Assembly (NCBI GenBank): GCA_045560765.1
Contig: JBJKZD010000009.1
Coordinates: 620,001-684,000 of the forward strand
Direction: 5' to 3'
DNA: 64,000 nt
Source of the DNA: UBA9926 sp913064795
Lineage (GTDB): Bacteria; Pseudomonadota; Gammaproteobacteria; Pseudomonadales; Azotimanducaceae
Part shown: positions 1 to 8,508 of the stretch, one piece after another
How positions within the stretch are numbered: the first letter of the stretch is position 1
Layout: every line of letters starts with the position of its first letter
Translations under genes and position numbers: made by a program
The notes under the pieces: generated by a model
What the model was told of the DNA's origin: nothing
The model's database searches: none
The model's input: only the letters and a program-made list of their open reading frames with translations

Positions 1-192
1 CTCTGCGAGCCGAGCCTCTAGCCGCTCAAACTCGTGAAATGCCCGATAAGCTTGCTCGGGAGTTGAAGCCATTTTATGCCGATCAATCTCAGCTTGGTTT
101 TCTTCGAGAATCGCCGAAATGGCTGGCACAACGTGGCTGGCATCAATTTGATCGAAGCGGGGCAATTCCGCTTCACGAAGTAATGGATTCAT
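1..192 (-). CDS. prlC: Oligopeptidase A (M3 metallopeptidase), N-terminal fragment
   Basis: The first 64 codons of a gene that runs off the left edge of the window. The protein begins MNPLLREAELPRFDQI and continues with the HVVPAI stretch typical of the N-terminus of oligopeptidase A (PrlC/OpdA), a cytoplasmic zinc peptidase that degrades signal peptides and other short peptides. The catalytic HExxH lies outside the window, so the call rests on the N-terminal pattern alone. Its ATG overlaps the aroE stop codon in an ATGA tetranucleotide, so it is probably translationally coupled as the last visible gene of the aroE operon. Confidence 0.72.
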   Translation of the reverse strand, partial: MNPLLREAELPRFDQIDASHVVPAISAILEENQAEIDRHKMASTPEQAYRAFHEFERLEARLAE

Positions 193-1028
193 TCTGCCCT
201 CCAGGCTGGCAAACTCTTTAAAGGCCGAGCATTGAATCGCGACCGAAGTGGATCAGTGTTGGGCATTGAGCCAAACCAAATTTCGAAGGCAAGAGCAGCT
301 TGTTCTATCAGCATGCCAAGACCATCAACACACATCCCTGCGCCATGATGCGCCGACCAATGCAAGAAGGCCGTGCCATCCTTGTTGTAACTCAAATCAT
401 AACACTGCGTATGTTCTCCAATGATCGAATCGGGCAAGTCGGGAACCTGACCTGAGAGACCCGCGGCGCTGGCATTGACGACTAGGTCATATCCTCTGGC
501 TAATTCAGCGCTAATTTTTGCTGAGGTCGAAGCCTGATGAAGGCGTTCCGCTAGCGCAACCGCGCGCCCTGATGACCGATTCCAAATATGAATCTCGGCG
601 GGCGCTTGGTCAGCGAGCGCACCAATGACGCCTTGCGCGGCTCCCCCAGCGCCCACGAGCAAGACCCGCTTTCCAGTCACGGCGATTCCGTAATACATTA
701 GGTCCGCCATCAGCCCAGGCGGGTCAGTGTTGTATCCTGTTACAAAACCCGAATCGGTAAACTTGAGCGTATTGAGCACCCCCAAAGACCGAGCTTCGGG
801 AACAATGTCATCACATAGGTCAACGGCTTCAGACTTAAAAGGCACTGTGATATTGCAACCCAAGGCTCCAGATCGCGCTAAATCAGCCACCTGATCTTCT
901 AACCGCCCCGGGGAAACATCTATTTTCTGGTAATCAACGGAGTAACCCAATTGTTGGGCAAATTCTTGGTGGATTTCTGGTGATAGGCTGTGCGCAATGG
1001 GGTGGCCTAAGACCGCCAGCCGATTCAC
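189..1028 (-). CDS. aroE: Shikimate dehydrogenase (NADP+)
   Basis: Reduces 3-dehydroshikimate to shikimate in the chorismate pathway. The 279-residue length fits the family. The N-terminal shikimate-binding part shows the SLSP motif (about 14-17), the catalytic lysine in NITVPFK (K65) and the aspartate of NTD (D102). The Rossmann part has the GAGGA loop (126-130), and a GLGMLIEQAA helix lies near the C-terminus. The residues after NTD are PPG rather than the usual G-x-G, a local oddity next to the active site. The start overlaps the tsaC stop by 4 nt (ATGA) and the stop overlaps the prlC start the same way. Confidence 0.95.
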   Translation of the reverse strand: MNRLAVLGHPIAHSLSPEIHQEFAQQLGYSVDYQKIDVSPGRLEDQVADLARSGALGCNITVPFKSEAVDLCDDIVPEARSLGVLNTLKFTDSGFVTGYNTDPPGLMADLMYYGIAVTGKRVLLVGAGGAAQGVIGALADQAPAEIHIWNRSSGRAVALAERLHQASTSAKISAELARGYDLVVNASAAGLSGQVPDLPDSIIGEHTQCYDLSYNKDGTAFLHWSAHHGAGMCVDGLGMLIEQAALAFEIWFGSMPNTDPLRSRFNARPLKSLPAWRAE

Positions 1029-1609
1029 GCGCCTTGCCCTGGCCGAACCACTCGGCCCGATTCAAGATCAACGATTTCACTCGGCCCGACTTGTCCGCCC
1101 AATTCGCCTGGTATAACAAAATCCAACTGGTCACCGAAGATCGCCGTGACCTCAGCTTGGCTCATTGCAGGTGGCTGACCCCTAAGGTTTGCTGAAGTTG
1201 AGACCAATGGACCTCCTTTGAGTCGGCACAGATCTCGAACAATCGGATGCGCGGACACGCGCAAAGCGACCGTTGCATGATGACCCTTAATATAATGCGG
1301 ACAAAACTCTGTCTCGGGTACGAGAAAAGTGACCGGCCCTGGCCAGCGTTGCTCGAGTTTCTGACGCTGTTCTGGTGTGATACCACTGAGATAGGGCTCA
1401 AACTGCTGAATATCCGCGGCAACCAAAATCAACCCCGGCTCTTTTGGCCGTTGCTTCAACTGCAATAACCGCTCAACCGCGCTACTTGATTCGGGCGCGC
1501 AGCCGATGCCCCAGACACCCTCCGTTGGATAGGCAATCACCGCACCCTCGAGTAACGACTGCTGAGTGCACTCGGTTTTAAACTCAGTCGTTTTTAAATT
1601 GCTGACCAA
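1025..1609 (-). CDS. tsaC: L-threonylcarbamoyladenylate synthase (TsaC/YrdC family)
   Basis: Makes threonylcarbamoyl-AMP from threonine, bicarbonate and ATP for the t6A37 modification of ANN-decoding tRNAs. The protein shows the YrdC core: AYPTEGVWGIGC, the LKQRPKEPGLILVA block, WPGPVTF, the ALRVSAHP segment and the STSAN motif. I place the start at a TTG (1609) with GGAG a few bases upstream, giving about 194 residues, close to the E. coli protein. An in-frame ATG at 1642 would add 11 unconserved residues. The 5' end overlaps purE by 26 nt and the stop overlaps aroE by 4 nt, implying one operon. Confidence 0.92.
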   Translation of the reverse strand: MVSNLKTTEFKTECTQQSLLEGAVIAYPTEGVWGIGCAPESSSAVERLLQLKQRPKEPGLILVAADIQQFEPYLSGITPEQRQKLEQRWPGPVTFLVPETEFCPHYIKGHHATVALRVSAHPIVRDLCRLKGGPLVSTSANLRGQPPAMSQAEVTAIFGDQLDFVIPGELGGQVGPSEIVDLESGRVVRPGQGA

Positions 1610-2093
1610 CGATCTCCGCCTTTGCAATAATTGCCTGAGCATTTTCGGCCCGTTCTGCCTTCAGCGCCTGCCCGAGAGCATCGTCTGCCAGAGCCATCAT
1701 CTGAACCGCTAGGTACCCCGCATTTTTCGCGCCTGCTTTACCAATGGCTACCGTTGCAACGGGGATACCCCCCGGCATTTGAACCGTCGACAGCAGCGCA
1801 TCGAATCCCTTCAGGGGACCGGCATCGATTGGCACGCCAATAACAGGACGACAAGTCTGCGCGGCAACCGCACCCGCCAAATGCGCTGCCATACCTGCAC
1901 CGGCGATAAACGCTTGGCAACCTCTAGCCTCAGCGTCCTGAACATACAGTTGTGTTTCTGCTGGGGTTCGGTGAGCTGATGTAACTTTGACCTCAAAAGC
2001 GATTGAAAACTTTTTCAGAATATCGACTGCTGCTTCCATAACAGGTAAATCAGAATCTGACCCCATCAGTATCGCTACGAATTTATCCGCCAT
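1584..2093 (-). CDS. purE: N5-carboxyaminoimidazole ribonucleotide mutase
   Basis: Class I PurE converts N5-CAIR to CAIR in de novo purine synthesis. From the ATG at 2093, preceded by GGAGAAGG, the product is 169 residues, the usual bacterial length. It carries GSDSD (11-15), SAHRTP with the catalytic histidine (H41), the AGAGMAAHLAG loop and a QMPGGIPVATVAIG stretch. An upstream in-frame ATG at 2117 lacks a ribosome site. No purK, its usual partner, is in the window. The position between dprA and tsaC is not the Pseudomonas arrangement, where purE lies elsewhere. Confidence 0.94.
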   Translation of the reverse strand: MADKFVAILMGSDSDLPVMEAAVDILKKFSIAFEVKVTSAHRTPAETQLYVQDAEARGCQAFIAGAGMAAHLAGAVAAQTCRPVIGVPIDAGPLKGFDALLSTVQMPGGIPVATVAIGKAGAKNAGYLAVQMMALADDALGQALKAERAENAQAIIAKAEIVGQQFKND

Positions 2094-2184
2094 GACCTTC
2101 TCCAATGTAAAAACCACCGATTATAAGCAATAAGCAGCGCCTCAGCACCTGATGAGGGTTCCTAAACCTTGTTTTTTTAATCGT

Positions 2185-2202
2185 CCCCCAGGAAAGTGGG
2201 GG
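2185..2202. other. GC-rich hairpin downstream of dprA
   Basis: CCCCCA (2185-2190) and TGGGGG (2197-2202) form a six-base-pair stem with a six-base loop in the 157-nt gap between dprA and purE. No T-run follows on either strand, so it is not a canonical intrinsic terminator. It could slow transcription or protect RNA ends. Confidence 0.4.
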
Positions 2203-2250
2203 TTAGGTCAGTGCTTTTGCCGAGCACCGAATGGTTGAGAACCAAATATA

Positions 2251-3129
2251 TCAAGATCCGATCTTTAGGTGATAAAACAGGCCCGCTCGCGCAATCAGGC
2301 CTTGAACTTCTAGCGCGTGAAGCGTTTCCAATAAAGTATCAAAAGGGCCATCGAAGGCCTCTTTTAAACTGGCTAAGACAAGAGGGCCTCCAGACAGCAG
2401 CGATAGAATCTGATGTGAGGCGTCGCTCGAGGTTATGAGAGAATCTCGCTCTGGAGGGACATCCAGCGCAAGTCCCGTAAATAATTGCGGTAGTTCTCGA
2501 TAGAGATCACCCACCGAGTCTAACAAGTGGGCACCTTCTCGAATCAGCTGATGGCATCCAACCGCCGACCCCTGCAGCACAGGCCCGGGAACCGCAAAAA
2601 CCTCTCGTCCCTGCTCAAGAGCCAACCGCGCTGAAATCAGTGATCCACTGCCTGCCTTTGCCTCAAGAACAATTAAGGCGTCACACAATCCAGTAACCAC
2701 TCGATTACGCGCAGGAAAATGATACGGTCGCGGCGACGTTCCATCTTCGTACTCTGAGATCAAGAGCCCTTCTGAGGCAATGCGGGCAAATAGGTCGGAA
2801 TTTTGTTTTGGATACACCAGGTCACAACCATGGCCCAAAACGGCGATTGTCTTACCGCCAACGGACAGAGCGCCCTCATGGCAGACCGCATCGATGCCTC
2901 GCGCTAAGCCACTGACAATCACGAACCCTAAAGCAGACAACTGTGACGCTAACTGCGACGCAAACGCCCGGCCGTGCCATGAGGCGTAGCGGCTGCCGAC
3001 CATCGCGATCTTCGGTCGCCCCAAAAGGGCGCAATCACCCCTATAAAAGATGCCGAAGGGCGCATCGGGTATTTGCGCTAACGCGCCAGGAAACGCTCGG
3101 TGGCTTCGTTTGATGAATTCTGAGGTCAG
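2251..3129 (-). CDS. dprA: DNA processing protein DprA/Smf, N-terminally shortened
   Basis: DprA binds single-stranded DNA and loads RecA during natural transformation. The Rossmann-like core is intact: FYRGD, a VGSR motif, SGLARGIDAVCHEGAL and GSGSLISARLA. A C-terminal winged helix follows (DASHQILSLLSGG onward). The N-terminal helical (SAM-like) domain of roughly 70-80 residues found in most homologues is missing. The frame is closed by TAA at 3133-3135, and the only candidates ahead of the core are a rare CTG at 3129 or a TTG at 3024 that would cut into the core. Only about 95 nt separate this from the LysM gene, so there is no room for the missing domain. Real truncation is more likely than a frameshift. 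Confidence 0.85.
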   Translation of the reverse strand: MTSEFIKRSHRAFPGALAQIPDAPFGIFYRGDCALLGRPKIAMVGSRYASWHGRAFASQLASQLSALGFVIVSGLARGIDAVCHEGALSVGGKTIAVLGHGCDLVYPKQNSDLFARIASEGLLISEYEDGTSPRPYHFPARNRVVTGLCDALIVLEAKAGSGSLISARLALEQGREVFAVPGPVLQGSAVGCHQLIREGAHLLDSVGDLYRELPQLFTGLALDVPPERDSLITSSDASHQILSLLSGGPLVLASLKEAFDGPFDTLLETLHALEVQGLIARAGLFYHLKIGS

Positions 3130-3223
3130 TGTTTAAGCCCAACGAATGCATTGCTTCAAAGCATCACTTTAATCGGATTGACAATTGAGGCATTAACGAA
3201 TTCGCCTACTGCAACGCGAGCAA

Positions 3224-4300
3224 TCACCGAGGACTTTGAGCAATGTCTCCAACAGAGATCTCGGCGCTGGATTCTAGGATTAAGGCGTAAGAGACCTGAT
3301 TCCCCCCCTGATAAACCAACGCCAAACCAACAGCCCGGTTGGGTAACTGCACAGCGCGGCCCGTCATGGGGTCCGAGGTGACGATCCCGGACTTAGCGAT
3401 TTCAAGCAGCGTGCCGGGCACAACGTCATCGTTCCGGCCTTGATTGATCACAAGGGTCGCATTGGGTCCAGCAATGCTTCGCTCATTCCCTAGACCAATC
3501 ACACGCCCTGATATTTCTTGAACCGGTGGTTTAGGAAAAAAACTTGGATCCAACAACTGGGCATCGGTGACCAACAGTCGATCCCCAGGGGACACGGCTT
3601 GAGAGGCCTCAGTGATCATTAGCCGCGTCAGTTCGCTGTCACGCCCGACAATCCTTGCGGTTCCAACTTGGATGATTTCGACACCCAACTTCTGGCGCGT
3701 TTCTGGATCACGGTAGGTCTGCCCCAGTTCATAAATACCGTAAGTTGAAACACTTTGATCAAACACGCCTTGGCTATAGACCTCATCACCAGACTTGAGG
3801 AGTCTCTGACCATCGATTCCAGCAACGATATAAGCGGCGTCATCCAGCGAAGCTCGATCAACCACGCGCGTGCGCTCAAACCAGGCAGAAACATCATTGA
3901 GCGCGATGGCTTGGATCGCTCCAGTTTTGTCATTTTTACGAATCTTAGGGGATAGCTTAGTGAGCCTTTGGTTAACCTCGCGCTTCTCTCCTGCGCGATT
4001 CAAACTCAATCGAGGTTGCCCATCGATCACCACCAATCTGAGCTGATCACCCGGGTAAATTAAATGTGGATTAGCGATCTCTGGATTCACGTCCCAAATT
4101 TGTGGCCAGAGCCAAGCTTCATTTAAATAGATCGACGCGATATCCCAAAGCGTATCTCCGCGCTTGACGATGTACGTTTCAGGGGCTGACGCCTTAAGTT
4201 CTAAAGCATTCGCAGTCGGAGAGATCGTGAAACCTGAGCCAACAACGATCATCAGAGCCAAAACCATAGCGCGCGTATTCAACATTAGCGATTTCCTCAT
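3224..4300 (-). CDS. LysM peptidoglycan-binding exported protein (TsaP-like)
   Basis: The 358-residue protein has an N-terminal signal peptide (MRKSLMLNTR then a hydrophobic run to about residue 30) followed by one LysM domain with the signature YIVKRGDTLWDIA and NPHLIYPGDQL. The rest is a long C-terminal region with repeated VGLG/VGxA strands. LysM binds N-acetylglucosamine, placing the protein in the periplasm on the cell wall. A LysM gene divergent from def and next to dprA in Pseudomonas encodes TsaP, which anchors the type IV pilus secretin, and synteny suggests the same here. The start is set at the ATG at 4300 because it begins a standard signal peptide; an ATG at 4327 would spoil it. 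Confidence 0.85.
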   Translation of the reverse strand: MRKSLMLNTRAMVLALMIVVGSGFTISPTANALELKASAPETYIVKRGDTLWDIASIYLNEAWLWPQIWDVNPEIANPHLIYPGDQLRLVVIDGQPRLSLNRAGEKREVNQRLTKLSPKIRKNDKTGAIQAIALNDVSAWFERTRVVDRASLDDAAYIVAGIDGQRLLKSGDEVYSQGVFDQSVSTYGIYELGQTYRDPETRQKLGVEIIQVGTARIVGRDSELTRLMITEASQAVSPGDRLLVTDAQLLDPSFFPKPPVQEISGRVIGLGNERSIAGPNATLVINQGRNDDVVPGTLLEIAKSGIVTSDPMTGRAVQLPNRAVGLALVYQGGNQVSYALILESSAEISVGDIAQSPR

Positions 4301-4311
4301 GAAATTCGCGG

Positions 4312-4317
4312 TATAAT
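4312..4317 (+). promoter_or_regulatory. Possible -10 element upstream of def
   Basis: A perfect TATAAT hexamer in the 114-bp gap between the divergent LysM gene and def. No convincing -35 is found 16-19 bp upstream, so this is only a candidate promoter for the def-fmt-rsmB-trkA operon. Confidence 0.3.
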
Positions 4318-4414
4318 GCCACCGCAAGCTTTCCGATTCAGATCTTGAGCATCATACTCTGCCATCGGCTAACACCCAAAAAGCGATCAGTTTCTTCAAC
4401 TTAATTGTCAATCT

Positions 4415-4924
4415 ATGTCACCTTCCATGCTTACCATACTCGAATTTCCCGATGCTCGCCTCCGAAAGAAAGCCCAGCGCATCGAAACCGTGACCGGCTC
4501 GACCGCAGACTTAGCTGACCAAATGTTAAGCGCGATGTACGAAGCACCAGGAATTGGCCTTGCGGCCACACAGGTCAACGTTCAAAAACGCCTCATTGTT
4601 TGCGATGTCTCCGAAGGAAAAGATGCGCCGCTGATCTTAATTAACCCAAAAATTTTAGAGCAGAACGGGGAGACAGAGACCCAAGAAGGCTGTTTGTCAG
4701 TGCCTGGGTTTTACGAAACGGTCATTCGACCGGAGAAAATTCTTCTTGAAGCGATTAGCCGGGAAGGTAATCCCTTTCAAATGGAAGCCGAGGGTCTGCT
4801 GTCTGTCTGCATTCAACATGAGATCGATCACCTTGATGGCAAATTGTTTGTCGATTACCTCTCGAGTGCAAAACGACAGCTCATCCGCAAAAAACTGCTG
4901 AAACAGCAGAAACTCAGCCGATAG
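4415..4924 (+). CDS. def: Peptide deformylase
   Basis: Removes the formyl group from the N-terminal methionine of nascent proteins. The 169-residue protein shows all three family motifs: GIGLAATQ (46-53), EGCLSV with the metal-ligand cysteine C93, and HEIDH (135-139) giving the two histidine ligands and the catalytic glutamate. It is the first gene of a plus-strand cluster, and its TAG is directly followed by the fmt ATG with no spacer. A second in-frame ATG at 4427 is an alternative start nearer the typical N-terminus (MLTILEFPD). Confidence 0.96.
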   Translation: MSPSMLTILEFPDARLRKKAQRIETVTGSTADLADQMLSAMYEAPGIGLAATQVNVQKRLIVCDVSEGKDAPLILINPKILEQNGETETQEGCLSVPGFYETVIRPEKILLEAISREGNPFQMEAEGLLSVCIQHEIDHLDGKLFVDYLSSAKRQLIRKKLLKQQKLSR

Positions 4925-5872
4925 ATGATGCGCATTGTATTTGCGGGTACGCCAAAATTTGCAGCGGACCATTTAGAGGCGCTCCTACGAGCCCCAGGCA
5001 TCCAAATCGTCGGGGTCGTTACACAACCGGATAAGCCCGGGAAGCGTGGGAAAAACCCTATCCCTTCGCCCGTAAAAACGCTCGCGGTTGAACATCGTCT
5101 GCCGCTCTATCAGCCCGAACGCCTCCGCAAAGCCGATTTAGCGTCATTGTCCTTCGACTTGCTGATTGTTGTGGCCTATGGCCAAATTTTAAGAGCCGAC
5201 CTTTTGTCGATGCCGCTGATCGCTCCCATCAACGTCCACGCCTCTTTACTCCCTAGATGGCGGGGTGCAGCACCCATTCAACACGCCATTCTCGCCGGAG
5301 ACCAAGAAACGGGTATCTCAATTATGAGGATGGATGAAGGACTCGATACAGGACCCATTATTGCAACCGCCCGCTGTCGCATTGCATCCGATGAGACCAG
5401 CGGTTCGTTATTCGAAAAACTCTCCAGCATCGGGACCACGGCCCTACTTCAAACGATAAAAACCATCAGCGAGCGTGGCTTAACCCTTGAAACCCAAAGC
5501 GATGAGGGGATTTGCTACGCCAGCAAAATTACAAAACAAGCTGGGCAAATCAGCTGGTCTGAAGATTACGAGATTATCGCCCGGCAAATTCGGGCCTTTT
5601 CGCCCAGCCCAGTGGCCTTTTCTTTTTTGAACGACAAGCGAGTACGGGTTTTTGATACCGAGATTTTACCACCAACCAATAGCAACGAGCAGAACATCGT
5701 GCCGGGTACTATCATCGAAAAAACGAGATCTGGTCTTATTGTCGAATGCGGGAACGGTCCCATCTGTATCACAGCCTTACAGCTACCCACCGGTAAAGGC
5801 ACGGTTTTGAGAGGCGCTGCCATCAAAAACGTCCAGTCTTCGATTTTAGATCCCGGCCAGCGCTTCCAGTAG
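4925..5872 (+). CDS. fmt: Methionyl-tRNA formyltransferase
   Basis: Transfers a formyl group from 10-formyl-THF to Met-tRNAi, the partner reaction to def. The N-terminal Rossmann-like catalytic domain starts MRIVFAGTP. It carries NVHASLLPRWRGAAPI (103-118, with the catalytic N103 and H105) and the DTGPI segment (D141). A C-terminal oligonucleotide-binding domain covers about residues 205-315. Length 315 matches the family. The gene abuts def upstream and rsmB downstream without a gap, so the three are probably one transcript. Confidence 0.96.
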   Translation: MMRIVFAGTPKFAADHLEALLRAPGIQIVGVVTQPDKPGKRGKNPIPSPVKTLAVEHRLPLYQPERLRKADLASLSFDLLIVVAYGQILRADLLSMPLIAPINVHASLLPRWRGAAPIQHAILAGDQETGISIMRMDEGLDTGPIIATARCRIASDETSGSLFEKLSSIGTTALLQTIKTISERGLTLETQSDEGICYASKITKQAGQISWSEDYEIIARQIRAFSPSPVAFSFLNDKRVRVFDTEILPPTNSNEQNIVPGTIIEKTRSGLIVECGNGPICITALQLPTGKGTVLRGAAIKNVQSSILDPGQRFQ

Positions 5873-7136
5873 ATGCGCAGCTTTGTAAACGAGGTTAAAA
5901 CGTTGCAAACCACGGCGGTCGAGGGTCATATTTTCGACAGCAAGCACCTCGATCCTTTGGGTCGTTTACTCGTGCAGGCGACACTTCGCCAGTACTTTTG
6001 GTTCGACGCGCTCACCAACGAGCTCCTCGAAAAACCGTTGCCCAAAAAACATCGAGACCTTCATCTTTTAATCATGATCGGGCTCTGCGCAATTGACACC
6101 CTGAACCAACCCCAGCACACGAGCGTTAACGCAACCGTTGAAACCGCGAAACGTCTCAGCAAACGCTGGGCGAGCAGCCTCACCAATGCAACGCTTCGCC
6201 GCTACCTGAGAGACCGAAGTGACATTCAAAGTCGGGTCGTGGACCCTGTGGCCATTCATAATCATCCAATTTGGATGCTTGATCAGTTCCGCGTTGATTT
6301 ACCCAAGCACTATCCAGCGGTCATCTTGGCGAACAATCATCCAGGCCCCATGACCCTCAGAGTCAACATCCTAAGACAAAGTCGAGCCGCCTATTTGGAT
6401 CGCCTTGATGCGGCCGGGCTTCATGCCGAGCCAAGCAATCTATCACCCCAAGGATTGCAATTTAAAAGCCCGGTCCCCATTTCCAAGCTTCCTGGATTTG
6501 AAGACGGCTCGGTCAGTATTCAAGACGAGGGTGCACAACTTGCAGCGCTCCTGCTAGATCCTCAGCCAGGGGAAAGAATCTTAGATGCCTGCAGTGCTCC
6601 TGGCGGGAAAAGTTGTCATTTGCTCGAGCTCGAACCATCCATCACCTTGGTTTCAACGGACATCGATCCCAGCCGGCTTGAGCGCGTTCGCGACAACTTT
6701 GATCGCCTCGGCGTCGACGGAGAAATCAACTGTCTGGACCTCGCCCAAGATCAACCGCAACTCGGAACCTTTGACAAGATTCTTTTGGATGTTCCTTGTT
6801 CAGCAAGCGGTGTGGTCCGGCGACACCCTGACATCAAATTACTACGCAGAGCTTCCGATCTAGATGACCTTGTTGAACATCAAGAAGCGGTTCCTTTTGA
6901 GCACCTGGGCACGGCTGCGACCCGGGGGAGTCCTGCTTTACGCAACGTGCTCTATTTTTAGCGCTGAAAACGAACGGGTCGTCTCCCAGTTTTTAGAAGC
7001 GCACCCGGATGCAAGCATTTTGCCCTTACCGGAGGTTGGCGTTCCCCGAACTTTCGGCGTACAGTTGCTTCCAACGCAAAACGCCCACGATGGCTTTTAC
7101 TACGCGCGCCTCATCAAAGCGGGTACCGGATCATGA
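5873..7136 (+). CDS. rsmB: 16S rRNA m5C967 methyltransferase RsmB, apparent +1 frameshift
   Basis: SAM-dependent methyltransferase for C967 of 16S rRNA. The first frame (5873 to about 6883) encodes the NusB-like N-terminal RNA-binding domain and most of the Rossmann fold: DACSAPGGKSCHLLEL, a DIDPSRLERV acidic loop, and PCSASGVVRRHPDI with the release cysteine. The second frame (from about 6885 to 7136) supplies LRPGGVLLYATCS with the catalytic cysteine and ends GFYYARLIKAG. The frames join after ...LVEHQ if one base near 6884 is skipped. Without the join the protein lacks its catalytic Cys, so it would be inactive. The stop overlaps trkA by 4 nt. Confidence 0.9.
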
Positions 7137-8506
7137 AGATTATTATCCTAGGTGCAGGACAAGTGGGGGGTAGTCTTGCGCAAAACCTCGTTAAAGAAGC
7201 CAGTGATATTACGGTAGTTGACTCCGACCCCGAAAAGCTGAGAGAACTTCAAGACCGCTACGACATCCAAACCGTTTGCGGACAAGCATCTCATCCAACA
7301 ATTTTGAAGCAAGCCGGCGCAGAGGATGCGGATCTTTTAATCGCGGTGACCAATTCCGATGAGATTAATATGGTGGCCTGTCAGGTTGCTTATACCGTTT
7401 TTCATACCCCGACTAAAATTGCCCGAATCAGAAGTCGTGCCTATCTTACGGGCAGCGGCATTTTTCGAGACGATGCGATGCCGGTCGATCACATTGTCAA
7501 CCCAGAGGAAATCATCACCCACGACATCAAACGACTGATTGATAATCCGGGCGCACTTCAGGTAATGGACTTTGCTAGTGGCCAAGTGAAGCTCGTGGGA
7601 CTGAGAGTCGATGCGGGGAGTCCACTGGTCAATCAGGCCCTCAAAACCATTCGAGAACTTCTGCCCAATGCCGATACCCGGGTCGCCGCCATCTTTAGAA
7701 GTGATCGAGGCATCATCCCTGAGGGCGACACTGTGATCGCTGCGAATGATGAAGTGTTCTTTATCGCTGCGGCCGAAAACATCACCCGCATTATGCATGA
7801 ACTCCGTCAGCACGAACTTCCTAATCGTCGCGTGGTCATTGCGGGCGGGGGTCATATTGGTGAAAACCTGGCTCAGCAGTTGGAGAGCCGCTACGGGGTA
7901 AGAGTCATCGAACAAAATCGTAATCGTTGTTTTGCGCTATCAGAATCTCTCGAGCGAAGTATCGTCCTACACGGCAATGCCTCGGACCGAGAACTGCTTC
8001 TCGAAGAAAATATCGAAGACACCGACGTGTTTTGTGCGATTACGAATGACGATGAAGCAAACATCATGTCATCGATGCTGGCTAAAAGCCTCGGGGCCCG
8101 GAAAGTACTGACTTTGATCAATAACCCTGCCTATGTCGATCTCATCGAAGGACAAGACATCGACATTGCCATTTCGCCTCAACTCGCAACCTTAGGCGCT
8201 ATTTTGACCCACGTTCGTCGCGGCGACGTCGTCCGCGTCCACCCACTTCGGCGGGGCGCGGCGGAAGCGATTGAGGCGGTCGCGCATGGGGACCGGCAAA
8301 CGTCCAAAGTCATTGGCAGAGCGCTTGGTGATTTAAACCTTCCCTCTGGGACCAGCGTTGGCGCGATTGTCAGAGGTGATCAGGTGATCATTGCCCACGA
8401 CAATATTCTGGTCGAAGCCGACGATCATTTGATTTTGTTTTTGGTTGATAAATCTCGTCTGAAAGAAGTCGAGGCGTTGTTCCAAGCGCCGGTGAGTTTT
8501 TTCTAA
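7133..8506 (+). CDS. trkA: Trk potassium uptake system NAD-binding subunit TrkA
   Basis: Cytoplasmic regulatory subunit that gates the TrkH potassium channel. The 457 residues form two RCK_N/RCK_C repeats. The first begins MKIIILGAGQVGGSLA (NAD-binding glycine loop) and the second starts near residue 233 with VVIAGGGHIGENLAQ. The gene follows rsmB with an ATGA overlap and is followed after 2 nt by trkH, so both Trk subunits are co-transcribed, as expected for a 1:1 regulator/channel assembly. Confidence 0.96.
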   Translation: MKIIILGAGQVGGSLAQNLVKEASDITVVDSDPEKLRELQDRYDIQTVCGQASHPTILKQAGAEDADLLIAVTNSDEINMVACQVAYTVFHTPTKIARIRSRAYLTGSGIFRDDAMPVDHIVNPEEIITHDIKRLIDNPGALQVMDFASGQVKLVGLRVDAGSPLVNQALKTIRELLPNADTRVAAIFRSDRGIIPEGDTVIAANDEVFFIAAAENITRIMHELRQHELPNRRVVIAGGGHIGENLAQQLESRYGVRVIEQNRNRCFALSESLERSIVLHGNASDRELLLEENIEDTDVFCAITNDDEANIMSSMLAKSLGARKVLTLINNPAYVDLIEGQDIDIAISPQLATLGAILTHVRRGDVVRVHPLRRGAAEAIEAVAHGDRQTSKVIGRALGDLNLPSGTSVGAIVRGDQVIIAHDNILVEADDHLILFLVDKSRLKEVEALFQAPVSFF

Positions 8507-8508
8507 TC

